Below are positions 53,896-64,000 of a stretch of DNA of 64,000 nucleotides, in pieces. Origin of the DNA: Pictodentalium vernedei (lineage: Eukaryota; Mollusca; Scaphopoda; Dentaliida; Dentaliidae); assembly GCA_031216915.1 (NCBI GenBank), contig CM062297.1, positions 544,940,971 to 545,004,970 on the forward strand, read 5' to 3'. The number at the start of each line of letters is the position of its first letter. Within the stretch, counting starts at the first letter, position 1. Both the position numbers and the translations under genes were made by a program. The notes beneath the pieces were generated by a model that saw only the letters and a list, made by a program, of their open reading frames with translations, was not told the origin of the DNA and searched no databases.

Positions 53896-54828
53896 ACAAA
53901 CAAACTGCAAATTGTCATACTGTTTAGAGTCAAGATTTTCATTCTTTTCAACCAAATAAACCTTTTTGCTCATTTATCTCCAATGTCGTTGATAGTAATT
54001 TTGGCACCAAAACATTTACAGTTTCCAGTCGTCAACATTTTGTTTATTTTCGATTTAAGAAATGAATCTGGGTTGTCATATATTCCATGGAGTTGACAAG
54101 ACGAGATCAGGCAGATCAAACATGATGCTGTAGACACTGTGTTTGATTGGCTGATTTGGTCTTGCTAATTCAACGTAAAGCCACAACCCAGATCAATTCA
54201 ATGTCCTTGTAATCTATATACATATCATTCTAGAACCGATCACAATGCAAGTGCTAGAATGATGAACATACATCATATTTACATTCATAGAGGGATTCCC
54301 ATCAAATGATGTAATGACTGGAGGATCCTTGTTTGGATTACTCATGCAGAGATTTTTTTATATGTAATGGGAATGAAGCCAGGGCCCATGCAATTGGGAA
54401 AATAACCAACCAAAGTGGGAACCCTCTTAGCTTTAGGAAGTTGTGAAAAGCAAACATTTCTTCCATACAGGCATATTTTCCAAAATCAAAATATTTTAAA
54501 ATGTGGGCTTCCGAAGCAGAGCTGTGCTCTTTCTGTAGAAATACGAAGGAAACCTTAATCTGGATCCACAAGTTGAACTAATCATAAATAAAAGAGATGT
54601 AATTTTAGGGGCAACTTCCGAGCATGCCTATCCAAATGCCTGGAATACCTGTCTCCTCATCTACAAAAAGTATATTTACACCTGCAGCAGAATTAATACC
54701 CTCCCTTCTTTCTCAGGTCTAGCAAGAGCTATAAAATCTTACAAAAATATTGAAATGTATTCCTTATACATGCACATGCGCTCAATCGGCAAGGCTGAGC
54801 ATACTGAGGAAAAATGGAACCACCTAAT
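53896..54828. other. No gene; two hairpins
   Basis: 54064-54192 is a foldback (ATCTGGGTTGT / ACAACCCAGAT, inner AGATCAAACA / TGTTTGAT). 54228-54264 is a short one (ATCATTCTAG / CTAGAATGAT). The open minus frame 54338-54571 has no domain. Confidence 0.45.
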
Positions 54829-54914
54829 TGGTATCGCAGAACTAAATATTGAAATTAGAGTGAACCGCCTTAAAATGTTGCACTCTTGAAATGATGCAAT
54901 CTCTAAAAATAAAC
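54829..54914 (+). repeat. 86-bp dispersed repeat, copy 1
   Basis: GTATCGCAGAACTAAATATT through CAATCTCTAAAAATAAAC is nearly identical to 57359-57443. In one plus-strand frame it reads AELNIEIRVNRLKMLHS, joined upstream to a further ~40 open codons (from about 54715). It may be a coding remnant of an unrecognised element. Confidence 0.6.
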
Positions 54915-57358
54915 AGCCTTGGGAAAATCCATTGTTTCAATAAATGTTTGAAACATTTTATTGACATCTTGCATTATTGTTGAATATTCCTGATAAAAAA
55001 AGAGGGTGATTTGATGACTTTTGGACCTAAAAAATACAATTTACTTTTTGTGTGTTTTTGTAGGGAATTCCCTGAAAAATATGTGCACGTGACCGGTACT
55101 TCCCTTTGTGTCAGTTTTTCTCTCTTATTTGTTGCATGACCCCCTGTTTTCAGATCAGAAAAAGTTGTCTAAAGGGCTATACTTGACAGAGATATTTGAA
55201 TGCCAAAATTAAAATGATGCGATCATATTTTTTTCCGCCTGAACGTTATAATGGTCGCCTATGGGAAAATATTTAGTTCTATGATACCTATAGGAAATAT
55301 GTTTTTTGGCTTCCAAACCAGATTCAGTTATTATTTTGGGGGATTATTTCACATTTAAATATTTATTTGGGGACCACACACCTTACCAAACCATTTTATT
55401 GTTTTGAAAAGTTACATTTTTGTCACAGTCAGCGATAAAAGCTATATATTTCCAAAACTAAGGCTGTTCATGCAAGCAAATTCACATCTTGAGCAAATGT
55501 ATTCCCCAGGAGCACACTATAACCTCTGGCAGCTGCTAACTAACAGCCTATCTTACCCTATTAACATATTTATTTAAATCATGGTTTCCCCTCATATTAC
55601 TAGGGGCAGGGAGGATTCCAAATCTTCCAACCCCCTCCCAAATCACCATTCAAACACAGACAGAAAACCTACACTGCCCTTCTATTCACTAGTATTTATA
55701 AGTTTTTCTCTTCTATATTATGCTCTTCAAAATGTTGGAAAACAATTCCTTCATTGAAAGAGTATTCTGGAAAACAAATTTGAGGAGGGGGGTGGGGCTA
55801 CAGTGGAAAATAACATAATAAAATTACAAATGTGAGTGAATGGCATTTGTGCACAGCTACCAATATAGTTGTCTAGTACTAGTGCTGTCATGGTTCCCAT
55901 GATACAGCATAAATTTACAGTGACAGTTGTGAAATACTGCTCTTTCCCTGAACCAAGTCCTCCCTCCCACATATATTTAACCCTTCTGCTGATAAACATT
56001 TGGAAAGACTGAGCAGCATGTTTTTAGAGACTGAAGTTAGTATCATACACTTTCAGTTTCTTATGATTTACTTTGAGGCTTCAGCATTCATGGACCACTG
56101 AGTTATTTTTCAATTTAACAAACTTGCCCTGGCTCTTCCACTATATTTTTCATTGTATGTCATTCAGTATTCTCATGTAGACCTCCTACATGTGTGCCTG
56201 CAAGCATACCTGTCTGTGTGTCTGTCTCTTCATCAGACATGGTGTTTCTTTGCTTTTCACTTGCCTGGATCTACATTTTCAATAATTGGTAGCTGACTAA
56301 CTTTCACCCCCCCCCCCCCCCCCCCACCTCAGACACACACACAGGTATATTAGACATCAAATACCACTATAGTCTTGAAGCAAACGTCTGATTCATCCTC
56401 TTTGGAAACATGTTTTCAACAATTTCAATCTTTTTGCCAGAATGAGTGTCTGTGGGGATTAAAACAAAGGTTTTGAAAGTGCACTTATGGGAACTTGCAG
56501 CATAAGCATAGCACAATAGAATCAATATTTGATGGTTTTAGGCATCTTACCAGTGTTATGAGATATCACAGTAGCAGGTACTGGTCATTCTTTTGGAAAA
56601 AACACTGTTTTATGTTTTGTCAGTGCCACACCAATGACTCTATGTGCCTTTACTGAGGAGACTGAGGCTTTTCCTTTACAAAAAATGCAAAACATTCATC
56701 AAATACAATGTGAAATGTCTTCAGAAGCCAGACTGTGATTTAAAAACTATTACAGATGGGAAAGTTTATATCACAGTAGGTTTGTTTTGGGTCAATATCA
56801 ATTAAATTATGAATTATATCATAGATTTTGATGAAAAGGGACACACCGGGGGGTCCTATTCAGGGCAAAATTTTACTACATCAAATGGTAGAATAAAATT
56901 TGACATCAGTTGTTAGGATAAACTGGTAGAGTCCTTTCATATTGGTGAAATATATAGCTGCTTCCCCAATTTTGGAAACAAAATTGACATCCATATTGTT
57001 CCATGGGGGTTGGGACACTGTTTTGCTTGCAGTATGGTTAAATGAGAGATTTTTTCTAAAAATATTTTGTGCTGATGCAGATTTTAGTTTTATTTTGGGA
57101 TCAGGGTAGTTTTGTAAAGAAAGCTGTAAATTTTCATCCTTCTCAGTTAGTTTGTAAAGTAACGGGATAGAAAAATCTTTTGGAGGCAATACCAGTTTTC
57201 AAGCCCACTTGGCAAAGTTTGGACACTTTTCCTTAAAAGAGCAAATTTTCCATGTTTTTGACTCAGCCAAAGCCAAAAGTTGGATTCTAATGCAGAAATG
57301 ACTTATTTATCTCATGGAAGTGGTAAAATGTCTCTTTGGTGGGGTTGGGGATGATTAT
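54915..57358. other. No recognisable gene
   Basis: About 2.4 kb of AT-rich DNA. A C-run of 20 lies at about 56307-56326. The 102-codon minus frame 56881-57189 shows no domain or splice signal that would support it as an exon. Confidence 0.45.
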
Positions 57359-57443
57359 AGGTATCGCGGAACTAAATATTGAAATTAGAGTGAACCACCT
57401 TAAAATGTTGCACTCGGAAATGATGCAATCTCTAAAAATAAAC
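57359..57443 (+). repeat. 86-bp dispersed repeat, copy 2
   Basis: Differs from 54829-54914 at about four positions; the surrounding sequence is unrelated. Confidence 0.6.
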
Positions 57444-57451
57444 GAACGCCG

Positions 57452-57533
57452 GACATAATCCCATCGTACATAATCCCATCCGGACAAAATCCCAGAGGAC
57501 AAAATCCCATACATGGTCGTACAGAATCCCAGT
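57452..57533 (+). repeat. Short tandem repeat, ~14 bp, six degenerate copies
   Basis: The phrase GGACAAAATCCCA / GTACATAATCCCA recurs six times with spacing of 13-19 bp. It is preceded immediately by the 86-bp repeat. Confidence 0.65.
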
Positions 57534-57755
57534 TGGGTATAAAAAATAAAAAGACACAATTTTTTATCCCATTGGATTCAAGTACTTTTATTTCTTAATA
57601 TCAATAATATTAACATTAACAGCAGAATTAATATAAGCACTGTAACTATGTTCTTCAAAGTAACTAGTGATTTATTATAACAATACCAGCGATAATAAGT
57701 ATAAAGAACAACAATAACTATAGGTTAAGCCAGGTGTGTTTATACTAATTTATGA

Positions 57756-57816
57756 TAAAAAATATGAAAAATTTATACCAATTTTAATATTTTTAATACT
57801 TACCAATGGCCCAGAC
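57756..57816 (+). repeat. DIRS-1 3' extremity, complementary to the ICR
   Basis: A 61-bp sequence (AAAAATATGAAAAATTTATA through TACCAATGGCCCAGAC) is the exact complement of 58086-58146. Confidence 0.9.
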
Positions 57817-58041
57817 TAGCTGCTGGTGCAACCCAATTTATTTCCAGGGCCAAACACAAATTTTGAATCCCCCAAACCCCCCAAAATTTGCCAAAAAACG
57901 CAAAAACGAGAAGACCAGTATGGTCCTCCATACTTTTGCGCAATGCGCAACTTGTTGTCAAGGACAACAATAGGCTACCGCCATCATGTCATTCTTTATT
58001 GTTGTGCCTGTTAAATGTTATTAAGAACTGTAATATATAAC

Positions 58042-58058
58042 TCAGCGGGGAGGAAGGA
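58042..58058. promoter_or_regulatory. Conserved 17-mer near the ICR of DIRS-1
   Basis: TCAGCGGGGAGGAAGGA, identical to 32494-32510 and in the same place relative to the internal complementary region. Confidence 0.45.
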
Positions 58059-58085
58059 GTGTCTACTCCAGGGAGGGCCATCCCC

Positions 58086-58200
58086 GTCTGGGCCATTGGT
58101 AAGTATTAAAAATATTAAAATTGGTATAAATTTTTCATATTTTTCCACTATACCAATGGCCCAGACTAGCTGAGAATAGTAAACAGGCAGGCGGGCCCAG
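58086..58200 (-). repeat. DIRS-1 internal complementary region
   Basis: 58086-58146 complements the 3' extremity. The following ACTATACCAATGGCCCAGAC is expected to complement the 5' extremity outside the window, by analogy with DIRS-2. The two extremities share TACCAATGGCCCAGACTAGC. Confidence 0.82.
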
Positions 58201-58667
58201 TACTTGATATTCATTGCTCTTATTACAGAAAAAACAATGAAATATAGGTGTAACTCTATTTAAGGCCTAGCATAACCCATTATGCTAATTTGATAAAGGA
58301 AGCCAAAATATAAAGAAGTCCAGAGAAATGAGACTCTTTATAAATCATTAAAAGTGTCCGAGTATTGTATAGTAAAGCTCGTCTTGACACATGACATATA
58401 CAATAACGCTTCACATCGAGCTACACATTAAAAGCATATAATACATTGAAAATTGCTTCATACCAAGCTACACATTAAAACTACCACAGCAATGACCCCA
58501 GGATACTATCACTGAATGAGGTATGTCCATACTTTTCACTATAAAGCCAGATGACTATTTGGAAATACCATCCCCCCCCCCCCCCCTTCCCCTTGTTTTG
58601 AAAGTAACTGCACTTCAAAACGAAGAGGGTAGCAGACTGGAGACAGTGCTAGAGCAGAATGAAAATC
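58201..58667. other. DIRS-1 3' untranslated region
   Basis: Non-coding AT-rich sequence with a C-run near 58571, between the recombinase stop and the internal complementary region. Confidence 0.5.
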
Positions 58668-59760
58668 CTAATTAGAATGGACGACATTCTGAGCTACCGA
58701 TAACGGTCCTAAAGATCTGAGATCATCCGAAATTGATTCTAAATCTCGAAGATAAAATTTGGTAAAAGTCATCTGTTGTGTCCATTAAGCTGCTTGCATC
58801 AAATCCTTCAAAGAAGTACTACTAGCATAAGCCCAAGAAGAAGCTAAAGCTCTAACTTCGTGAGCTGAAATCTTATAAGCTATTCTCTGATTCACAGACA
58901 AAGCATTATAAGCCGACCGAATAGCTAATTGAATCCATCTAGATATGGAATGAACAGAAATATCATTTCTGTTAGTAAGAAGAGAAAGAAATAACCTCTT
59001 CCTACCCCTTCTAATAAAACTAGAACGCTCCTTATAAATCCTAAGCGCTCTTACTGGACACAACAAAGGTCTCTGACCATCTGAAGACGGTAATGCTTTA
59101 ATCAGAATAGGACTAGGCCGTTTGTCCGGAACCTGATTCTTAGCTAAGAATCCCACTTTCGTAGTGAGGGTAATAGAATTACCAACACTACGATAATGAG
59201 AGTCTTCAACAGACAAAGCATGAAGCTCACTAACTCTTCTAGCTGACGCAAATGCTAAGAGAAAAACCGTTTTATAAGTAAGAAATTTAAACTCAACAGT
59301 ATTTAACGGTTCAAAAGGTGCTTCCTGAAGTTTCAGAAGAACCCAAGCTAAATTCCACTTAGGGACTAGTCTCAAGGTGCGAGGTCTATTCACAGAGAAG
59401 TTCCTCATTAATTTATTTAAAGATAAATCTGACCCAATGTTTAATTTCCCTTGGTGTGCATAGGTGTCAGAAAGCATAGACCTATAGCCCTTAATAGTGA
59501 CTGGCTGTAGCTTAACTTCATCAAAAAGATAAATAAAAAAGTTAGCTAATTGAGGAATAGTTGGGTTGAAAAAATCAATCAATTGTGATTCACACAAACG
59601 AACAAAAACCTTCCACTTCGCTTCATAATTTAATGAAGAGGAGGTCCTCCTACAGTTAGAAATTGCATCCATTGCTCGTCTGGAAAACTGTTTTCCGTGC
59701 AAGAAGGACCGCACAACGGAAAAACGTGAAGGTTGAGGCCTTCCGGATTGTGATGAAGCC
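58668..59760 (-). pseudogene. DIRS-1 tyrosine recombinase with a nonsense codon before the catalytic Tyr
   Basis: This is the recombinase that integrates DIRS circles. In the open frame ending at 58785, an N-terminal core-binding part (NYEAKWKVFVRLCESQL, VTIKGYRSMLSDTY) is followed by the catalytic part. FASARRVSELHAL carries Arg I (residue ~443-444 of the long frame) and AHEVRALASSW carries His569 and Arg572. The frame stops at TAA 58785-58787 after DLMQAA. It continues in frame beyond the stop as WTQQMTFTKFYLRDL, which carries the presumed nucleophilic Tyr, and ends GPLSVAQNVVHSN with TAG at 58668. As written the protein lacks its nucleophile. The start is uncertain; homology begins near 59720-59760. 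Confidence 0.88.
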
Positions 59761-60602
59761 GACGGAGTTTCCCCTGCGTCAGTAGATCCCGGAGAGGTGG
59801 TAACTTCCGTGGAACGTCCCAAAGAAGTTCCCGGAGAAGATTTATCCATGGTCCGTGAGCCGACAGACTTGCAACCAGAAGAATCTTGCAAGAAGACTGT
59901 TTTATCTTTAGCAAGATCTGTTGAATGAGGGGAGCTGGAGGGTAAGCATACCCTATGATCCCTTTTCAAGAAATTGACAGAGCGTCTACTGCATAAGCCT
60001 GAGGGTCCGGGCATGGAGACACAAACGTCTGTAACTGATTGTTCAGACTCGTGGCAAAAAGATCGATCATTGGACGTTCCCACTGGAAGCAAATCTGATT
60101 GAAGACAGACTTTTTTAACATCCATTCTGAAGGTAGCAGGCGATCCTTTCTCGATTGAGAGTCTGCTATTACATTGATACGACCTGGAATATGACGAATC
60201 GATATCAGAATCTGATTCTCTTGAGAGAAAAGAAGAATCTTTTCGGTAAGATTCATCAGCTGGACGGAATGAGTACCTCCCTGATTCCGAATATAGGCTA
60301 CTACTGTTGAATTGTCCGACAGAATTTGAACATGTGAGTGTATTACTTGACTGAGCCAATGATTTAGAGCTAACCAAATTGCCCTCATTTCTTTGTAGTT
60401 TATATGGGACACAAGAAACTGACTCTCCCATAAACCGTGACACACTAGATCGCCCGGAATCAGAGAAGCACCCCAACCCTCTTGACTGGCGTCCGTCATG
60501 ATTATGAATGACGGCTCCTGAATCTGAAGCGGTATTCCCTGGGATAACCACTGGATATCCGTCCAAATTTGAAGATGATGTTTTACTGTGTTAAAACAAT
60601 CG
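59715..60602 (-). pseudogene. DIRS-1 RNase H and linker
   Basis: The frame carries all RNase H acidic residues: IIMTDASQEGWG (Asp), KEMRAIWLAL (Glu), QILSDNSTVVAYIRNQGG (Asp) and HIPGRINVIADSQSR (Asp). After YAVDALSIS a TGA at 59966 (probably from TGG, Trp) interrupts it. The same frame then continues GIIGYAYPPAPLIQQI to LHHNPEGLNLHV near 59720. The frame is offset from the RT frame, so a frameshift near 60590 separates them. The length and motif order are typical of DIRS elements. Confidence 0.88.
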
Positions 60603-61913
60603 GACTGTCCAACAACTGACGTTTTACGCTCCAATTTTGAATTAGATAAATTTGAAGGGGACGAGTGCGTAAACGACCTAGCGGAATTAACTCCGCGGCG
60701 GCGCCACAAAGTCCTAACAGACGCATAAACTCTCTTGCAGTAATGACTTGTGCGTTTATGCAGTATTTTGCGTAAAGCGAAACTAATTTTGCTCTTGCTA
60801 CCGGCAAACTGACCCGATTGTTTTGAGTATTGAAACTCATTCCCAGATGAACAAACGACCTCGTCGGCGTTAGATCCGACTTGTCGACATTGATTATAAA
60901 ACCTAGGCATCGTAGCAGCGATAGCAGAATCTGAACGTCGCTTTGGAGAGCATGAAAATTTTCGTACCTTTGAAGTATGTCGTCCAGATATGCCGACGTC
61001 ATCGAAGCCGAGTGCGCTCTGAAATGGCTCATTACTGCATTCATCACCCGAGTGAACGCCCACGGAGCAAGGTTCAGGCCAAAACACATTGCTCTGAACT
61101 GGTATACCTTTCCTTGAACCGCGAAACGGAGGTATTTCCGAAAAGCTGGATGAATCATGATGTGAAAATACGCGTCCTTCAAATCTATACTTGCGGCGTA
61201 ATCGTTCACTCGGATGCTGCCTCTCACCGATCGAATTGTCTCCATATAGAATCTTGGAGCAATTATTAGCTTGTTTATCCAACTGAGATCGATGACCGGT
61301 CTGTACGAGCCGTCTGGCTTCGGCACAAGAAAAAGATGACTGTAGAATCCCTTTGAATTGGGATTCTCTACGACCTCTCTACTGCCTCCTTTTGTAGGAG
61401 AGAGTCTACTGCTGAAATCAAAGCCTCTCTCTTTGTTATATTTTGTGGAAGGCTCACAAATCGCGGAATCCGCGTTAATGGAGGTTTTCTCCAGAACGAA
61501 AGACGTAGACCATTTTTCACTACGTCTCGAACCCAAAGATCCTGAGTTATTTTGTTCCAGTTGCTTGCGAATTTTGAAAGCCTTCCGCCAACCGGAGAAC
61601 AGTAGAGGTCGAAATCTTCATTTGTAGGACTTACGAGGCTTATACGAGGAGAAAACTCGTGAAGCTCTCGCACCCCTCTGTGACGTCGGTGTGGGGTTAC
61701 GCGTTTCGTTATTATCCAACTGCGCCATCCCCTTTTTGAAATCGCCCCCCTGTTTCGAGCCACCACGCCCACGATTAGCTTTAGAAGCAGCACGGGCTGA
61801 GCCTCTCTTGGAGAAATATTTACCTCTCCGAGGAGTACCACTTGTGGAAGGCTGAGGTTGCGAAGCTGAGCGCAACAAAAGCTGACTTGTAGCTTTCTTA
61901 GAAGCATCTTCAA
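60583..61913 (-). pseudogene. DIRS-1 reverse transcriptase
   Basis: RT copies the element's RNA into DNA. The main frame (60583-61536) has SKGFYSHLFLVPKPDGSYRP, SIDLKDAYFHI (catalytic Asp ~118), AMCFGLNLAPW and SAYLDDILQ (YLDD at ~183-186), then HLGMSF. All catalytic aspartates are present. The N-terminal part (PVGGRLSKFASNWNKITQDL to LLQKEAVE) lies in a different frame that ends at 61368. The junction reads GAGAG, so a 2-base gain (or 1-base loss) near 61375 shifted it. That upstream frame overlaps the end of gag by about 300 bases, as is usual in DIRS elements. Confidence 0.92.
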
Positions 61914-63702
61914 AGACAGCTTTTAGCTTATCATTAAATAATGAAGAGCCCAAAACGGGAGCGGCCCTTAGAGAGCTCTTAACACTGTCGTCAATAAATG
62001 ACGTAGATTTAAGGGCAGCATCGCGCCTGACCAACTCTAAATTCGCTTCTGAAAGAGCAGAGTGGGATGTTGTATACATTATGGCGCAAGAGAGCACTCT
62101 CAAAGGAGATAACAACTCCTGTAAGCTCTCAGATTCCAGATTGCCGGCCAATGCCCTGCAAATATGATCTGCATAAGACATAGCATCCAAAATACTTCTG
62201 CTAGATTCAATGCAAGTATCTATAACAAAAGAACTGACGCTACACGATGACGGAAGAGACATACCCAAGTCCCTAGCTCCGTCATCCAATCGCAGAGGAG
62301 CTCTTGGAATCTTATTCTCGCCTACCGTATTTAAGAAGGTATTGCCTCTAAACGGTAGGTCAAGCTTCTTTTCCGAAAGGAAAGAATTTTTTCTAGCCTG
62401 AGCCAGGTCAGCAATAGCCTCGTCACAACAATCAAATGCATCTGACGCTTGGACTGATTGAGACGGATACAGAAGGATACTTTCCTTCGACTTAATGACC
62501 TCCCTGTCTAAAGAAGACAGTCGCTTGGCTCTAGAAGGCGCAGAACTCTGACCAGAAGGAATTAATTCAGGTGAAAAATCCTGCAGGAACCTCATAGCTT
62601 CCACATGCTGCTCAGCCAAAGATGTAGTGTCAGTCTCGTCTTCATCAAACTCCCTAACACTACCAACTAGAGGTTCCTGGTCTGGTCTATTATCGGCATA
62701 ATGATTATTTGAGGAAACCCTTCTTTCTGCCGATCCAGCACCGTCCGAATCATCCGAAGCGGAGATCGATGACGGCTGCATAGTATGCTGCTGGGAGTCT
62801 GCAATTAGCTGGGCAATTTGCTCCAGCAATTCCGTATTCGAGGCTATGTTCACCCCCGTTCTACGCCTTTTAGGCTACGGAAGGTGGTCTGACACATCGC
62901 CCTGTGTCCGTCTTTTTGAAAAAGACGTTTGCCTCGAAATGCTAGCCGTAGAGAGAGCCGTATCCTGGCTCTGACTCTCTACCTCTGGATCTTGCCGGCT
63001 AGCATGCGGTCTACTGTGCTGAGTCCTGGAAACGGACAAAGAAGAGGCTCTTATATCAAAATTACTGCCAGCCGCACTGGCAGAGAAAGGTACATCAGAA
63101 ACAACTGGCTCTGAAGCATTTTCTACCGGACTACCAGCGGAACTGGCAACAAAAGTCGAATCTTTCTGTTTTGTCCCTAAAACAGAAGAATGCTTCGCTA
63201 CTGATGCACCTTTCAATTTGACTGGCCTCTTACCCTTACGTGCCGTCGTCTGAACAGAGGACTGTCTTCCATCCTCCGTATCCTGGACCGCTACGGATTT
63301 TCCCGGTATTGAAGCACTAATTAAAGGCTCCGTTACACCGGTCGAGCTAGTTGACCGTCTGCTTGCCCGAGGTACCGAGTATTCTGCGATACCTCGTAAG
63401 TCAACATGCTCTGTGTCTGAAGATGACGGCAGCACAGAACTTGATGTTATACCATGACCAATACCATGTTCTTGTTCCTCTGAAATGGAAACTAAATTTT
63501 GATTAGTTACCTTAGGCGAAAGCACCGAAATCGGCGCTTCGCCAACACATACATAAGTAGAGAGAGAATTCCATCGCTTGGAATCCCAAGAACAGCAAGT
63601 TGCACAGGTAACATCTTTCGAGCAACGAGTGCAAGCTAAACATGAAGAATGAGAATCAAGAGAGGACTTCTTCCTCTTACATTTCGAACATGAGGACTTC
63701 AT
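61618..63702 (-). pseudogene. DIRS-1 gag-like protein with an internal TAG
   Basis: The ATG at 63702 was chosen because it directly precedes a cysteine cluster (CSKCKRKKSS, CLACTRC, CATCC) typical of DIRS gag N-termini; the frame is also open further upstream. 275 codons later an in-frame TAG (62875-62877) occurs after SDHLP. The same frame then continues with PKRRRTG to the TGA at 61618, about 695 codons in all. The C-terminal half has the ANLELVRRDAALK helix and a basic, Gly/Arg-rich tail (KRGSARAASKANRGRGGS) suited to nucleic-acid binding. The shared frame across the stop suggests one gene with a point mutation; stop readthrough is possible but unsupported. Confidence 0.85.
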
Positions 63703-64000
63703 AATACCCACACGCCCAAGGCAAAAATTTAAACTGAATAGGAGCCGGTAACCAAGTCCAAAACAGGCACAACAAAGGCCCAGGTCAGACAACCGGTATC
63801 CCAATAATACCCTTAACAGTAGAGAAACTTCACAGAAGATTCCCCACAGAGAAGGGTAATGGCAAACAGACACGTCTGACTAAGTCAAAAATAACCGGTA
63901 CGCGACAAAGGGGGTACGAATAATCCACATTCCGTAAATTATCTAAGATTTTTAAGAAGAATTTTAATTAATAACAAATTCGCTAACAGCAATTAGTTCT
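63703..64000 (-). other. DIRS-1 5' leader, cut by the window end
   Basis: No match to the ITR/ICR sequences seen at 57756-58200, so the 5' terminal repeat is not reached. There is no other feature. Confidence 0.5.

Larger units (their letters stand above)
57756..64000 (-). mobile_element. DIRS-like retrotransposon 1, 5' end beyond window
   Basis: Order on the minus strand: gag (63702-61618), reverse transcriptase, RNase H, tyrosine recombinase, internal complementary region (58146-58086) and 3' terminal repeat (from 57756). There is no integrase or protease; a tyrosine recombinase is the integrating enzyme, which defines the DIRS order. The 5' inverted terminal repeat must lie past 64000. 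Long frames are kept, but there are at least five disabling lesions (stops at 62875, 59966 and 58785; frameshifts near 61375 and 60590). Confidence 0.93.

Noticed and set aside
56881..57189. 102-codon minus-strand frame as a host exon
   Set aside because: No recognisable family and no convincing splice sites at its edges; kept uncalled.
60943..61269. 108-codon plus-strand frame in DIRS-1
   Set aside because: Antisense to the RT palm; no own homology.
57756..64000. LTR retrotransposon or endogenous retrovirus
   Set aside because: RT and RNase H are followed by a tyrosine recombinase rather than an integrase; no protease, no envelope-like frame and no direct LTRs; inverted ends plus ICR fit DIRS.

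Overview
This window looks like nuclear DNA of an animal, most likely a marine invertebrate. I cannot name the species. It is AT-rich and holds no rRNA, CRISPR or operon-like organisation, and I could not recognise a single host protein-coding gene. What can be supported is almost entirely mobile DNA: two DIRS-type tyrosine-recombinase retrotransposons, a Crypton-like (DUF3504) recombinase element, Helitron-like elements carrying satellite-like repeats, SINEs with a 5S rRNA-like or tRNA-like head, a Tc1-type pseudogene, and many foldback MITEs. Every protein-coding remnant seen carries frameshifts, stops or deletions.

Layout. 1-4.07 kb: low-information DNA with a TTAA-bounded MITE and a possible hAT-like left end. 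4.07-26.73 kb: Helitron-like elements on the minus strand, built from ~340 bp tandem monomers grouped into ~2.03 kb units. One 10 kb concatemer (6247-16260) sits inside a relative, and SINEs sit at 9282-9683 and 18834-19222. A matching 8-bp direct repeat at 2367 and 22219 may bracket much of this block. 26.9-28.2 kb: a ~155 bp tandem array split by a SINE. 28.2-32.2 kb: SINEs and foldback elements. 32190-38464: a degenerate but structurally complete DIRS element with inverted terminal repeats and an internal complementary region. 38.6-39.4 kb: Tc1-like transposase relic. 40.3-45.1 kb: a dense set of MITEs and SINEs. 45149-47790: an inverted dimer of a compact Crypton-like element with 17-bp terminal inverted repeats. 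47.8-57.7 kb: SINE fragments, foldbacks, a cluster of CCTATAGG palindromes, and long stretches where nothing is recognised. 57756 to the window end: a second DIRS element with gag, RT, RNase H and tyrosine recombinase, whose 5' terminus lies beyond base 64000.

How the parts relate. The autonomous proteins present (DIRS reverse transcriptase/RNase H/recombinase, DUF3504 recombinase, Tc1 transposase) belong to their own elements. The Helitron-like elements, SINEs and MITEs have no coding capacity here and would need enzymes from elsewhere in the genome. The most unusual structures are the rolling-circle-like concatemer, the DUF3504 element with terminal inverted repeats arranged as an inverted dimer, and a SINE family that carries two unrelated RNA-polymerase-III heads on one body. 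All coordinates and homologies were read by eye, without alignment software or database searches, so boundaries may be off by a few bases.
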